A DNA stretch of 64,000 nucleotides, taken from NCBI RefSeq assembly GCF_013337185.1, contig NZ_SWDE01000001.1:744001-808000 (forward strand), given 5' to 3'. Position 1 is the first letter of the stretch. Every line of letters begins with the position of its first letter. The notes beneath the pieces were generated by a model. The model saw only the letters and a list, made by a program, of their open reading frames with translations. It searched no databases and was not told the DNA's origin. The DNA is from Serratia proteamaculans (lineage in GTDB: Bacteria; Pseudomonadota; Gammaproteobacteria; Enterobacterales; Enterobacteriaceae). Shown piece by piece: positions 53,371 to 62,434 of the stretch. Both the position numbers and the translations under genes were made by a program.

Positions 53371-54645
53371 TTACTGCCAATCGACCAGGCAGTAATGCTT
53401 TTTGCCACGGCGCAGCAGCGTGTAACGACCGAACAAACGATCGGTATCACTGAAGCTGTATTCGGCGTTGGACTGTTTCTCACCGTTGATGGTCACCGCA
53501 TTGGAACCGATCATGGTGCGCGCCTGGCCACGTGAAGGCACCAGCTCGGCGTTAACCAACGCCTGCTGCAGATCGGCATCGCCATCGAGCTTGATGGTCG
53601 GCATGCCGTCCTGCGCCAACTGGGCGAAGTCTGCTTCGGTCATCTCGTGCAGCGCGCCAGAGAACAGGCTCTGGGTGATACGCTTGGCCGCAGCCAAACC
53701 TTCCGCACCGTGCACCATACCGGTCACTTCTTCTGCCAGCACATACTGGGCGCGTGGCGCTTTACCGCTGTTCTTGTCTTCTTCTTCCAGCGCGTTGATT
53801 TCGGCCAGATCCATAAAGGTGAAGAACTTCAGGAAGCGGTACACGTCGGCATCGGCGGTGTTGATCCAGAACTGGTAGAACTTGTACGGGCTGGTTTTTT
53901 CTGGCGCCAGCCAGACTGCGCCGCCTTCGGTCTTGCCAAATTTGGTACCGTCAGCCTTGGTGATCAATGGCACGGTCAGGCCAAATACCTGTTGCTGGTG
54001 CATACGGCGGGTCAGATCGATACCGGAGGTGATATTGCCCCACTGGTCGGAGCCGCCAATCTGCAGTTCAACCTGATGGCGGTTGTACAGTTCGGAGAAG
54101 TCGAAGCCCTGCAACAGGTTGTAGGAGAACTCGGTGAAAGAAATGCCCGAGTCGTCACGGTTCAGGCGCTGCTTCACCGCTTCCTTGTTGATCATCTGGT
54201 TGACGGAGAAATGCTTGCCGATATCACGCAGGAAGGTCAGCACGTTCATGCCGCCGAACCAGTCGTAGTTGTTGGCGGCAATTGCGCTGTTGCTACCACA
54301 GTCGAAATCGAGGAACGGAGAAACCTGTTTGCGGATTTTATCCACCCACTCGTTCACCGTTTCGGTGGTGTTGAGCTTGCGCTCAGCCGCTTTGAAGCTC
54401 GGATCACCAATCAGACCAGTAGCACCACCCACCAAAGCTACCGGCTTATGCCCGGCGAGCTGGAAGCGCTTCAGGCACAACAGAGGAACCAGATGGCCCA
54501 AATGCAAGCTGTCAGCGGTCGGATCGAAACCGCAATACAGTGCAATAGGCCCTTGCGCCAGTCGCTCTGCTAACGCTTCTTCATCCGTAACCTGGGCAAC
54601 GAGGCCCCGCTCTTGCAGTTGTTTAATCAAGTTGCTGCTTGCCAT
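53371..54645 (-). CDS. tyrS: Tyrosyl-tRNA synthetase
   Basis: A 424-residue class I aminoacyl-tRNA synthetase, as in E. coli. The HIGH-like motif is HLGHLVPLL, the KMSKS-like motif KFGKTEGG, with the GGSDQWGNI block and a C-terminal S4 RNA-binding domain ([21 protein letters not shown]). The frame extends to 54687; GGAG eight bases upstream and the [10 protein letters not shown] start fix 54645. It is followed in E. coli by pdxY, from which it is separated here by the S-layer genes. Confidence 0.97.
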   Translation of the reverse strand: MASSNLIKQLQERGLVAQVTDEEALAERLAQGPIALYCGFDPTADSLHLGHLVPLLCLKRFQLAGHKPVALVGGATGLIGDPSFKAAERKLNTTETVNEWVDKIRKQVSPFLDFDCGSNSAIAANNYDWFGGMNVLTFLRDIGKHFSVNQMINKEAVKQRLNRDDSGISFTEFSYNLLQGFDFSELYNRHQVELQIGGSDQWGNITSGIDLTRRMHQQQVFGLTVPLITKADGTKFGKTEGGAVWLAPEKTSPYKFYQFWINTADADVYRFLKFFTFMDLAEINALEEEDKNSGKAPRAQYVLAEEVTGMVHGAEGLAAAKRITQSLFSGALHEMTEADFAQLAQDGMPTIKLDGDADLQQALVNAELVPSRGQARTMIGSNAVTINGEKQSNAEYSFSDTDRLFGRYTLLRRGKKHYCLVDWQ

Positions 54646-54784
54646 CAATGACTCCATGTATAAACGAATGCACCTTTGTCGGTACACGACCTTTCGCCCA
54701 CTGGCGAAATATTAAATTCAGAATGACGCATAGAATAAAGCGCCGGCGACATCAGTGCCAGCGCTTAAGGGGGATTTTCGCTGT

Positions 54785-55438
54785 TCAGGGTGCCAGTCGG
54801 TCAATTTTCCAGTCATTCCCGTCCCGTTGATACAGGAAACGGTCATGCAGACGGTTGGCGCCGCCCTGCCAGAACTCGACGGAGTCGAAATTAACCCGAA
54901 ATCCACCCCAGAAACTCGGTAATGGTACTTCGCCCTGTTGGAATTTTTGCTTCAGTTCGAGGAATTTGCTCTCCAGCACGCCGCGCGCAGAAATACGCGA
55001 TGACTGCTGCGAGACCCAGGCGCCGATCTGGCTGTCTTTCGGCCGGCTGGCAAAATATTTCATGACTTCGAAAGTGGACAGGCGCTCCGCCTTGCCGAGG
55101 AAAATCACCTGACGATCGAGCATGTGCCACGGAAACAGCAGGCTGACGTGCGGGTTATTCGCCAGCTGTTGCGCCTTGCGGCTGCCCAGGTTGGTGTAGA
55201 ACACCAACCCTTTGTCATCAAAATGCTTGAGCAATACAATACGCTGGTAGGGCTGGCCGTTTTCATCCACCGTAGCCACACACATGGCGGTCGGATCCGC
55301 CAGACGGGCGTCACAGGCCTGTTTCAGCCAATGCTCGAACAGTTCCAGCGGATTGGCTGTCAGATCGTTACGACGCAGGCCGCCACGGGTATATTCGCGG
55401 CGCAGGTCCGCAACATCAAATTCATTATTTTCAATCAT
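54785..55438 (-). CDS. pdxH: Pyridoxamine/pyridoxine 5'-phosphate oxidase
   Basis: A 217-residue FMN-dependent oxidase that makes pyridoxal 5'-phosphate. Motifs: [15 protein letters not shown] at the N terminus, [19 protein letters not shown] (FMN), the [13 protein letters not shown] segment and the C-terminal [12 protein letters not shown]...WKIDRLAP. It ends identically to E. coli PdxH. An upstream TTG at 55453 is possible, but the ATG at 55438 is chosen. It lies 139 bases upstream of tyrS. Confidence 0.97.
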   Translation of the reverse strand: MIENNEFDVADLRREYTRGGLRRNDLTANPLELFEHWLKQACDARLADPTAMCVATVDENGQPYQRIVLLKHFDDKGLVFYTNLGSRKAQQLANNPHVSLLFPWHMLDRQVIFLGKAERLSTFEVMKYFASRPKDSQIGAWVSQQSSRISARGVLESKFLELKQKFQQGEVPLPSFWGGFRVNFDSVEFWQGGANRLHDRFLYQRDGNDWKIDRLAP

Positions 55439-55525
55439 TCGGTTATCAACCAACTGAAAAATCGTGATTCTATTCTGCGCCAGCGGCGTCAGGATCTCAA
55501 TCGCTCTGACGCCGCAACTGCCGGA

Positions 55526-55828
55526 TCAATTCGTCAGCGTACAGTCGCTCATAATCACTTTGCCATTACGCTCAAGGTAGGCGTTTTGGCCCTTCGACCA
55601 AAAGGTGTATTTATCATCGCTGTATTTTGCACCGGACATGGCCAGTACCTGTTTCAGCTTCAGTTGCTCGCCGTCCATCAACATACTGACGGTGCTTTCC
55701 TTACCGTCCAGTGACACCGTCAACGGCGTGGTGCCGCACTGGTAATGCAAGGTTTGGCTGTTTTGCGGCAGAACATAACTGCAGCCGGCCAGCACCAATG
55801 TGCCGGCGGCAATAATGATTTTTTTCAT
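55526..55828 (-). CDS. mliC: Membrane-bound lysozyme inhibitor MliC
   Basis: A 100-residue lipoprotein. The lipobox LAGC (Cys16) follows a short signal MKKIIIAAGTLV; the mature part HYQCGTTPLTV... and FWSKGQNAYLERNGKVIMSDC matches MliC, with two cysteines forming the fold's disulfide. It inhibits c-type lysozyme at the outer membrane. The SG-like loop of the family (MSGAKYSD) is present. Confidence 0.92.
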   Translation of the reverse strand: MKKIIIAAGTLVLAGCSYVLPQNSQTLHYQCGTTPLTVSLDGKESTVSMLMDGEQLKLKQVLAMSGAKYSDDKYTFWSKGQNAYLERNGKVIMSDCTLTN

Positions 55829-55873
55829 GCTGTTGCTCCTTAGGGAAATCTATCGATTTCTATCCTAACAGAG

Positions 55874-56995
55874 CTAACGGCCCCCCAAAGGCAAAACCGG
55901 ATAAATCCCACCCAGCAGGGTTTCACAGCTGGCACCGGTCACCGAAGGCAGGTTGCCGGGTTGCCCGGACAAGGTGCGAAACGCCAGCCAGGCAAAGGCC
56001 AATGCCTCCATATCGTCGCCGCTAATGCCGAAATCGTCAGTCAGACAGACCTCGGTTCCTGGCAACAACGCAGACATCCGGGCCATCAGCAACAGATTCC
56101 GTGCCCCACCGCCGCAAACCAGCAGACGTTCACAGCCGCCCGCCAGCTGAACCTGTTCGCAGATGGTGACCGCCGTCAGTTCCGTCAACGTGGTTTGCAC
56201 ATCCACCGGGCTGACTGCCGCCAGACCTGCGAGCTGGCGCTCCAGCCAGGCCGCGTTGAAATATTCACGCCCGGTGCTTTTCGGTGCAGGTAGCGAGAAG
56301 TAAGGATCGGCCAGCATCTGTTGCAACAGCGGCAAGCAAACACGTCCCGCCATCGCCCAACCACCATCCTTATCGTAAGGCAGCGATTGATGACGCCATA
56401 TCCAGGCATCCATCAGCATATTGCCCGGCCCGGTATCGAAGCCACGTACCGCAGCCCCCGGCAACAACATCGACAGATTGGCGATGCCGCCGATATTCAG
56501 CACCATACGTCGCTCTACCGGGTGTGACAGCAGTGCCTGATGGAAGGCAGGTACCAATGGAGCCCCCTGACCGCCGTAGGCCATGTCACGTCGGCGAAAA
56601 TCGCCAACGGTGGTGATATTGGTCAGCGCGGCGATGCGATTATTGTCACCCAGTTGCATAGAAAAACGCGCATCCCCCTCGGGTTCATGCCAAACCGTCT
56701 GGCCATGACAACCGATGGCGGTGATGTCGTGCGCCGCCACACCGGTTTGCTTCAGCAAGCCCAGTACCGCCTCGCCAAACAGCGTACCAAGCTGCGCATC
56801 CAGCCGCCCGACCGCAGAAAGCGTGGTCTGCTGGCCCTGACACATCCCGAGAATATCCTGCTTCAGTTGGAGCGGCATCGGATGGCTGTAACTGGCCTGT
56901 TGCGCCACCATACGTCCGTCAATTGCAGCAAGCACCACATCAACCCCATCCAGACTGGTGCCAGACATAACACCTATATAGCGGCCTGACTTCAT
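55874..56995 (-). CDS. anmK: Anhydro-N-acetylmuramic acid kinase
   Basis: A 373-residue kinase of murein recycling that converts 1,6-anhydro-MurNAc to MurNAc 6-phosphate. Family motifs: [39 protein letters not shown] and [13 protein letters not shown]. The frame starts at 57166; AAAGGA upstream of the ATG at 56995 sets the start. It lies upstream of mliC on the same strand, as in E. coli. Confidence 0.96.
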   Translation of the reverse strand: MKSGRYIGVMSGTSLDGVDVVLAAIDGRMVAQQASYSHPMPLQLKQDILGMCQGQQTTLSAVGRLDAQLGTLFGEAVLGLLKQTGVAAHDITAIGCHGQTVWHEPEGDARFSMQLGDNNRIAALTNITTVGDFRRRDMAYGGQGAPLVPAFHQALLSHPVERRMVLNIGGIANLSMLLPGAAVRGFDTGPGNMLMDAWIWRHQSLPYDKDGGWAMAGRVCLPLLQQMLADPYFSLPAPKSTGREYFNAAWLERQLAGLAAVSPVDVQTTLTELTAVTICEQVQLAGGCERLLVCGGGARNLLLMARMSALLPGTEVCLTDDFGISGDDMEALAFAWLAFRTLSGQPGNLPSVTGASCETLLGGIYPVLPLGGR

Positions 56996-57363
56996 AGCAA
57001 TATCCTTTACCCTAGCGGGGAAGCAAAAATTTTGACCTGACAAATAAACCAGAATTGCCACATTAACGCCATGAACTATGTTGTATTTTCTCAGCTCTGT
57101 GAGCAATGTGCCTGTTTTTAGCCCACACCGAATATTGATAAGTACGGCTAAACAGCGCCTCAACACGCAATGGAATTTCTTCCAGGGCTGTTATAAAGCT
57201 AAACCACCGTTTATTATTGGTTGAACAGAGCAAAGTTAAGCTGCGTGCAGTGACGAGTCGTGGTGATGTACGTGGGTTTAAGCCATACTTTGTTCTATCA
57301 TTTTACTGAATCTGGCCTGGCAAGGTTTCCCAGGTTATGGACTACTACCAACAGGAGTTTTAT
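56996..57363. promoter_or_regulatory. Divergent anmK/slyB region with PhoP box
   Basis: This 368-base gap has a PhoP-type direct repeat: GTTTA at 57209-57213 and GGTTGA at 57219-57224, with an 11-base period matching the (T/G)GTTTA-N5-(T/G)GTTTA consensus. slyB belongs to the PhoP regulon in E. coli and Salmonella, so Mg2+ control is likely. Two pairs of short repeats remain unexplained. Confidence 0.65.
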
Positions 57364-57828
57364 ATGATCAAGCGTCTTCTCGTCGTTGCCATCGCCGCAG
57401 TTACGCTGGCAGGGTGCGCCAATGATTCCATGTCCGGCGACGTTTATTCCGCCTCGCAGGCCAAACAGGTGCAAACCGTGACTTACGGCACGCTGGTTTC
57501 TGTGCGCCCGGTCAAGATCCAGGGTAGTGAAACATCGAACACCATTGGCGCCATCGGTGGTGCCGTACTGGGTGGTTTCCTCGGTAACACCGTCGGCGGC
57601 GGCACAGGCCGTAGCCTGGCGACTGCAGCCGGCGCTGTAGCAGGTGGTGTAGCCGGTAACAGCATCGGTGAAGCTGCCGGCCGTACTACGGGCTATGAGC
57701 TGGAAATCAAGACCGACCAGAAAGAGAACATCGTGGTGGTTCAGAAGGCGGGCGACACCAAGTTCAGCCCAGGGCAACGCGTTCGTATGGCTCGCACTGG
57801 CGACACCATCACCGTATCCCCACTGTAA
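57364..57828 (+). CDS. slyB: Outer-membrane lipoprotein SlyB
   Basis: A 154-residue lipoprotein. The signal MIKRLLVVAIAAVTLAGC has its lipobox at Cys18; a glycine-zipper membrane segment (IGAIGGAVLGGFLGNTVGGG and AGAVAGGVAGNSIG) follows. SlyB stabilises outer-membrane proteins under stress in E. coli. AGGAG before the ATG at 57364 sets the start. It is divergent from anmK and convergent with slyA. Confidence 0.95.
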   Translation: MIKRLLVVAIAAVTLAGCANDSMSGDVYSASQAKQVQTVTYGTLVSVRPVKIQGSETSNTIGAIGGAVLGGFLGNTVGGGTGRSLATAAGAVAGGVAGNSIGEAAGRTTGYELEIKTDQKENIVVVQKAGDTKFSPGQRVRMARTGDTITVSPL

Positions 57829-57845
57829 GCTGTACTTAGCAGGTA

Positions 57846-57874
57846 AAACCGGAGGCTTTAGGCCTCCGGTTTCA
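57846..57874. terminator. Terminator between slyB and slyA
   Basis: AAACCGGAGGC (57846-57856) pairs with GCCTCCGGTTT (57862-57872) around TTTAG, flanked by A and T runs on the two sides, so it can work in both directions. Confidence 0.8.
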
Positions 57875-57915
57875 TTTCCGATGCTGTGAAATCTAATCGT
57901 AAAAAGAAGAATTTC

Positions 57916-58350
57916 TTATTGTTTATTTTGCAGTTCAGTAATGTTTTGTTCCAACTTGCCAATCAAACCTACCAACAATTGCACTTCGTCAGTGGTAATC
58001 CCACTCAAAATTTCGCCCCGCGTCGAACTGATCACGCTGTCCACCTCCCGGATGATGGGCTCGGCAGCTTCAGTCAGCTTGATACGCTTCGCACGCCGGT
58101 CATTGGCGCAGGTGTGGCGAGTAATCAGCCCCTTTTCTTCTAACTGGTCCAGAGTGCGAACCAATGACGGTTGCTCAATGCCGATCGCCTTGGCCAGCTG
58201 GATCTGCGACTGCTCCGGCGGTAGGCGATTGATACTGTGCAGGGTTACCCAATGTGTTTGCGTCAGCGCCAGCGGCTTGAGCCGATGATCGATCAGCGCG
58301 CGCCAAACACGAACTAATCGTGCTAAATCGGAACCTAATGTTGACTCCAC
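57916..58350 (-). CDS. slyA: MarR-family transcriptional regulator SlyA
   Basis: A 144-residue winged-helix regulator that matches SlyA/RovA throughout: [20 protein letters not shown] at the start, [19 protein letters not shown] as recognition region and [15 protein letters not shown] as the wing. SlyA/RovA counter H-NS silencing and control virulence and efflux genes. A consensus SlyA palindrome lies 17 bases upstream. Confidence 0.95.
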   Translation of the reverse strand: MESTLGSDLARLVRVWRALIDHRLKPLALTQTHWVTLHSINRLPPEQSQIQLAKAIGIEQPSLVRTLDQLEEKGLITRHTCANDRRAKRIKLTEAAEPIIREVDSVISSTRGEILSGITTDEVQLLVGLIGKLEQNITELQNKQ

Positions 58351-58366
58351 TTACCCCTCCTTATAA

Positions 58367-58378
58367 TTAGCATGCTAA
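58367..58378. promoter_or_regulatory. SlyA-binding palindrome
   Basis: TTAGCATGCTAA is a perfect 12-bp palindrome, one base from the SlyA consensus TTAGCAAGCTAA. It lies between slyA and the divergent ydhIJK operon, so SlyA probably controls itself and the efflux genes. Confidence 0.75.
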
Positions 58379-58530
58379 CATACCCTCCCAGAGTTTAGAC
58401 TATTTTGAGTAACTAACATTAAAAACACAAATGTATATAATGTATATTGTGGAATTAGCCACCATTTTGGCCAGTTATTGTTTATTCTCTATGCAAAGAC
58501 TCAACATATTCACTCATCGGGATTGTTAAT

Positions 58531-58767
58531 GTGAATACTTCATGGCTCCATGCCTCGTCCCCGCTACCCGATTTGGTGCTGGGCGCCTCGCTTTATTTTC
58601 CACCCATATTTAAGGCTGTGTTGCTTGGCCTGGTTTTATGGCTACTGGTACACCACCTGTTGCGAGACTGGATTTATTCCGGCGAAATTTGGCATCCCAT
58701 GCTGATGGATTTGTCTATTTTCGTCATTGCCGTCAGCGGCGCCCTGTGGCTTTTAGCGAGTTGGTAA
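58531..58767 (+). CDS. ydhI: DUF1656 inner-membrane protein YdhI
   Basis: A 78-residue protein with two hydrophobic segments (residues about 25-45 and 58-76). [15 protein letters not shown] is the DUF1656 signature. Such proteins accompany AaeX/EmrA-type aromatic acid efflux systems. The start is a GTG at 58531 with a weak ribosome site. It is three bases from ydhJ. Confidence 0.88.
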   Translation: MNTSWLHASSPLPDLVLGASLYFPPIFKAVLLGLVLWLLVHHLLRDWIYSGEIWHPMLMDLSIFVIAVSGALWLLASW

Positions 58768-58770
58768 CCG

Positions 58771-59628
58771 ATGACACATAAAACATTAAAATATTTTTCT
58801 ACGGTAATCGTCTGCGCCATTGCCATCTGTGCCGGCTGGTGGTTGTGGAATTATTATATGCAATCCCCGTGGACCCGTGATGGAAAGGTACGCGCCGAAC
58901 TCGTCAATATCACACCAGAAGTTTCTGGAAGATTAGAGAAAATAACCGTTCATGACAATCAGTTCATACCTGCGGGAAGTCTGATTTTTGCGATCGACCC
59001 CGTGCCATACCAGATTGCGCTCGACAATGCTGAGGCCGCGCTGGCAAAAGCGCAGTCCGATATGGCCAAAACAGACCATGAGGCAGCCCGCCGCCGCAGC
59101 TTGCCCAAAAATGTTATTTCTGCCGAAGACATGGATGAGTCAAATTTAGCAGCCCAGGCAATGAAAGCCGCTTATAAAGCCGCTCAGGCCAATCTGGAAC
59201 AGGCAAAGTGGAATTTAAGTAAAACTAAAATTTATGCCCCTACCGATGGCTATATCACCAATTTACAGGCCCGGGTTGGAAACTATGCCAGCGTAGGTAC
59301 CCCCCTGGTCGCACTGGTCGACGTACACTCTTTTTATGTCCTCGGCTATTTTGAAGAAACCAAATTAAAGCATATAAAAGAAGGCAACAAAGCGGATATC
59401 GTTTTATATAATGGCAATACTCCTCTCCAGGGCGAAGTAGAAAGCATTGGCCGTGCCATTTACGATCAGAGCGTTGAAAGCAGCAGTGATTTATTAATGG
59501 ACGTGAAGCCCAACGTGCCTTGGGTACGGCTGGCTCAGCGCGTTCCGGTGCGGATAAAACTGCTGAATGTGCCCGCTGATTTACCCCTGGTGGCGGGCAC
59601 CACCTGCACCATCTCCATTCATCAGTAA
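58771..59628 (+). CDS. ydhJ: Membrane fusion protein YdhJ (HlyD/EmrA family)
   Basis: A 285-residue periplasmic adaptor with one N-terminal membrane helix (residues about 9-27). The biotinyl-lipoyl halves are VSGRLEKITVHDNQFIPAGS and YAPTDGYITNLQARVGNYASVGT; a short coiled coil lies between (about 72-140). It links the YdhK permease to an outer-membrane channel. The ends match the E. coli ydhIJK arrangement. Confidence 0.92.
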   Translation: MTHKTLKYFSTVIVCAIAICAGWWLWNYYMQSPWTRDGKVRAELVNITPEVSGRLEKITVHDNQFIPAGSLIFAIDPVPYQIALDNAEAALAKAQSDMAKTDHEAARRRSLPKNVISAEDMDESNLAAQAMKAAYKAAQANLEQAKWNLSKTKIYAPTDGYITNLQARVGNYASVGTPLVALVDVHSFYVLGYFEETKLKHIKEGNKADIVLYNGNTPLQGEVESIGRAIYDQSVESSSDLLMDVKPNVPWVRLAQRVPVRIKLLNVPADLPLVAGTTCTISIHQ

Positions 59629-59637
59629 GGCTAACCA

Positions 59638-61662
59638 GTGAACCTGCCTTTTTTGGAATGGAAGCGTACCCCCTGGGGGAAAGCCAGCGCTGGGCAATGG
59701 CGTTATGCGCTGCGCAATTCGCTGGCGATGTGCCTTTCGTTGTGGGTAGCGTTCGTCCTCAATCTTGACGAGCCTTACTGGGCCCTCACCTCAGCGGCAG
59801 TGGTCAGTTTCCCCACCGTCGGTGGCGTGATCAGTAAAAGCATCGGGCGCGTTTTCGGTAGCCTGGTCGGTGCTGCCGCGTCGGTGGCGATTGCCGGTCA
59901 TTGCCTCAACGATCCCTGGCTGTTCACGCTTTTTATTGCCGCCTGGATCGGCCTGTGTACTTACATTTCCAATCATTATCAAAACAACGTCTCCTATGCC
60001 TTTGCCCTGGCAGGCTATACCGCCGCGATCATCGCCTTTAGTACGGTCAACGTCACCGATACCCAGCAAATCTTTGATATCGCCCAGGCACGTGTTTGCG
60101 AGGTGATCACCGGTATTCTGTGCGGCGGACTGATGATGATGATCCTGCCCAGCACTTCGGACGGTGAAGCACTGTTGACCTCCCTGCGGCGCATGCACCT
60201 GCGGTTGCTGGAGCACGCTGCGATGCTGTGGCAACCCGAGATCACCGTACAGATGCGCACGTCACATGAAGGGGTTATCGGCCAGATCCTGACCATGAAC
60301 CTGTTGCGCATTCAGGCCTTTTGGAGTCACTACCGGCTGCGTCGGCAAAATAACCTGCTCAACTATATGCTGCATCAGCAACTGCGCATTACCAGCGTGA
60401 TCTCCAGCCTGCGCCGCATGCTGCTGAACTGGCCGGATCGCCCGGCCAACCTGGCGACCGTTTTGGATCAGTTGCTGAACGAACTACGTAATCCTGATAC
60501 TGATAAATATCGGCTGGCCCGCATCCTGCAGCAGATCGCCCCACAGGATCCTGCCGATTACCGCCATCGTGCCTTTTGGCTACGCCTACGCCATTTCTGC
60601 TGGCTGTACCTTAACTGCAGCCGCTGGTTGCAACGGCTGGAGAGCGCTACCCCGGTCAGCGAGATACAACCGCCGCGTGTAACGTCTCTGGCCCGTCATA
60701 CCGACAGTTACGAGGCCGCCTATAATGGCCTGCGCACTTTTCTGTGCATTATCCTCGGCTGTGCTTACTGGATTAACACCCAGTGGGATGCCGGCAGTTC
60801 GGCCCTGACGCTGGTTGCCATCAGTTGCGTGCTCTATTCCTCCACACCCTCACCGATCAACAGCATCACCACACTGCTGAAGGCAGTGACACTGCTTTCG
60901 ATCGTCTGTTTTATGGTGAAGTTTGGCCTGATGATTCAGATAGATGATTTGTGGTTGTTCTGCGCTTTCCTGTTCCCAGTGCTGGTCACCATGCAGATGC
61001 TCAAGCTGCAGAATCCGTCCTATGCCGCACTCTGGGGGCAACTGATCGTGTTTATGGGTTCGTTTTTGTCCGTCACCAATCCGCCAAGCTACGATTATCA
61101 GTCGTTTATCAATGACAGTATCGGCAAAATTGTCGGCGTGCTGTTGGCCGGTCTGGCGTTCCAGATCTTGCGGCCGAGTTCAGACAAACGCAAAAGCCGA
61201 CGCATTATCCGTGCCCTGCGACGAGACTTTATCGATCAACTGAGTAAAAAACCGCAACAGAGTGAGAGCCAGTTTGAATCGCTGATTTATCACCGCATCA
61301 GCCAATTGAATCAAAGCCAGGATCAAGAGGCACGCAGTTGGTTATTGCGTTGGGGCGTGGTGCTGCTCAACTGCAGCCATATCGTCTGGCAACTGCGTGA
61401 CTGGCAGACCCGCTCCGATCCGCTCTCGGCGGTGCGTGACGTCTGCATACACTGTTTGCGGGGCATTATGACGGAAAAAGGCGTACAGCACCGTTCACTG
61501 GACGCCAGCTTGCAAGAGCTGCAACGCATGAGTAATGCACTGGCGCACCACCCGGAACAGGCGGCGCGCGATCTGGCCGGGTTAATTTGGCGGCTTTATT
61601 GTTCGTTGCAACAGTTACAGCAGGCTATCACCCCGCCTGACAGTGCAGCAACCGCGGGCTAA
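59638..61662 (+). CDS. ydhK: FUSC/AaeB-type efflux permease YdhK
   Basis: A 674-residue inner-membrane protein of the FUSC (fusaric acid resistance/AaeB) family. Two sets of about six helices (residues 20-175 and 365-520) flank cytoplasmic segments. The N-terminal [18 protein letters not shown] is typical. The start is GTG at 59638 with AAGG eight bases upstream. It would export aromatic carboxylic acids with YdhJ. It ends ten bases before the convergent sodC. Confidence 0.92.
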   Translation: MNLPFLEWKRTPWGKASAGQWRYALRNSLAMCLSLWVAFVLNLDEPYWALTSAAVVSFPTVGGVISKSIGRVFGSLVGAAASVAIAGHCLNDPWLFTLFIAAWIGLCTYISNHYQNNVSYAFALAGYTAAIIAFSTVNVTDTQQIFDIAQARVCEVITGILCGGLMMMILPSTSDGEALLTSLRRMHLRLLEHAAMLWQPEITVQMRTSHEGVIGQILTMNLLRIQAFWSHYRLRRQNNLLNYMLHQQLRITSVISSLRRMLLNWPDRPANLATVLDQLLNELRNPDTDKYRLARILQQIAPQDPADYRHRAFWLRLRHFCWLYLNCSRWLQRLESATPVSEIQPPRVTSLARHTDSYEAAYNGLRTFLCIILGCAYWINTQWDAGSSALTLVAISCVLYSSTPSPINSITTLLKAVTLLSIVCFMVKFGLMIQIDDLWLFCAFLFPVLVTMQMLKLQNPSYAALWGQLIVFMGSFLSVTNPPSYDYQSFINDSIGKIVGVLLAGLAFQILRPSSDKRKSRRIIRALRRDFIDQLSKKPQQSESQFESLIYHRISQLNQSQDQEARSWLLRWGVVLLNCSHIVWQLRDWQTRSDPLSAVRDVCIHCLRGIMTEKGVQHRSLDASLQELQRMSNALAHHPEQAARDLAGLIWRLYCSLQQLQQAITPPDSAATAG

Positions 61663-61671
61663 GTGGCTTTA

Positions 61672-62193
61672 TCACTTAATAACGCCACAGGCGAAACGCT
61701 CTCCACCACCACCCAGAGGTTTCGGGTGATCGGAGTGGTTATCGCCACCAGCATGTACCATCAGCGCCCTGCCGGTTATTTCACTGATTTTTTTCAGCCG
61801 TGGAGCCAATACCGGATAACTGGCCATGCCATCGTCCGTTACGTAAATTGCCGGCAGGTCACCCAAATGGCCGTCGGCATAGGGACCCAGGTGTTTACCG
61901 GTTTTTTGCGGATCAAAATGGCCTCCCGCCGCCAGTGCAGCAACCGCCTTGCCCTCTTTCATCCCCGGCTCGCAACTGCCGTTTTCATGAACGTGGAATC
62001 CGTGCACGCCAGCCGGTAACGCTTTGAGCTGCGGAGTAAACAACAAGCCATAAGGCGTTTCGCTGATCGTCACCTTGCCAATTTCCTGACCAATTCCCTG
62101 TCCGGTCACCAGATTCATGTCAACATCCACCGTCGCCGCCTGAGCGGCTCCGCAAGCCATCAAACCGAAGGCCGCATACCAATAATGTTTCAT
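61672..62193 (-). CDS. sodC: Periplasmic Cu/Zn superoxide dismutase
   Basis: A 173-residue enzyme. A Sec signal (MKHYWYAAFGLMACGAAQA) precedes mature ATVDVDMN. Metal motifs GFHVHENGSC, AGGHFDP and MVHAGGDNHSD, and the final FACGVIK with its disulfide cysteine, match bacterial SodC. It dismutes periplasmic superoxide. AAGGAG eight bases before the ATG at 62193 sets the start. It neighbours ydhK, as in E. coli. Confidence 0.95.
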   Translation of the reverse strand: MKHYWYAAFGLMACGAAQAATVDVDMNLVTGQGIGQEIGKVTISETPYGLLFTPQLKALPAGVHGFHVHENGSCEPGMKEGKAVAALAAGGHFDPQKTGKHLGPYADGHLGDLPAIYVTDDGMASYPVLAPRLKKISEITGRALMVHAGGDNHSDHPKPLGGGGERFACGVIK

Positions 62194-62434
62194 CAATCAA
62201 TCTCCTTGGAATACCTGTGAGTGTTCAAGTATAGGGGAATCTGTGACACAACCGCCCAAAACGCGCACAATTTTGCCGATCAAATTCGCATTCTGAATAA
62301 TTCATACTAATAATAATTCTACCGATGTCGGTCCTCTGACCAGCTGCCGTTCGGTATATCCTCTCTACCAGCACAAGCTGCAATAGCTATTCAAAGATCA
62401 CCCCGGCACTGCAGCTAGTTCATAAGGAACTGAT

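Noticed and set aside
53647-54573. 308-codon frame antisense to tyrS
   Set aside because: It runs opposite a fully conserved essential gene and shows no domain.
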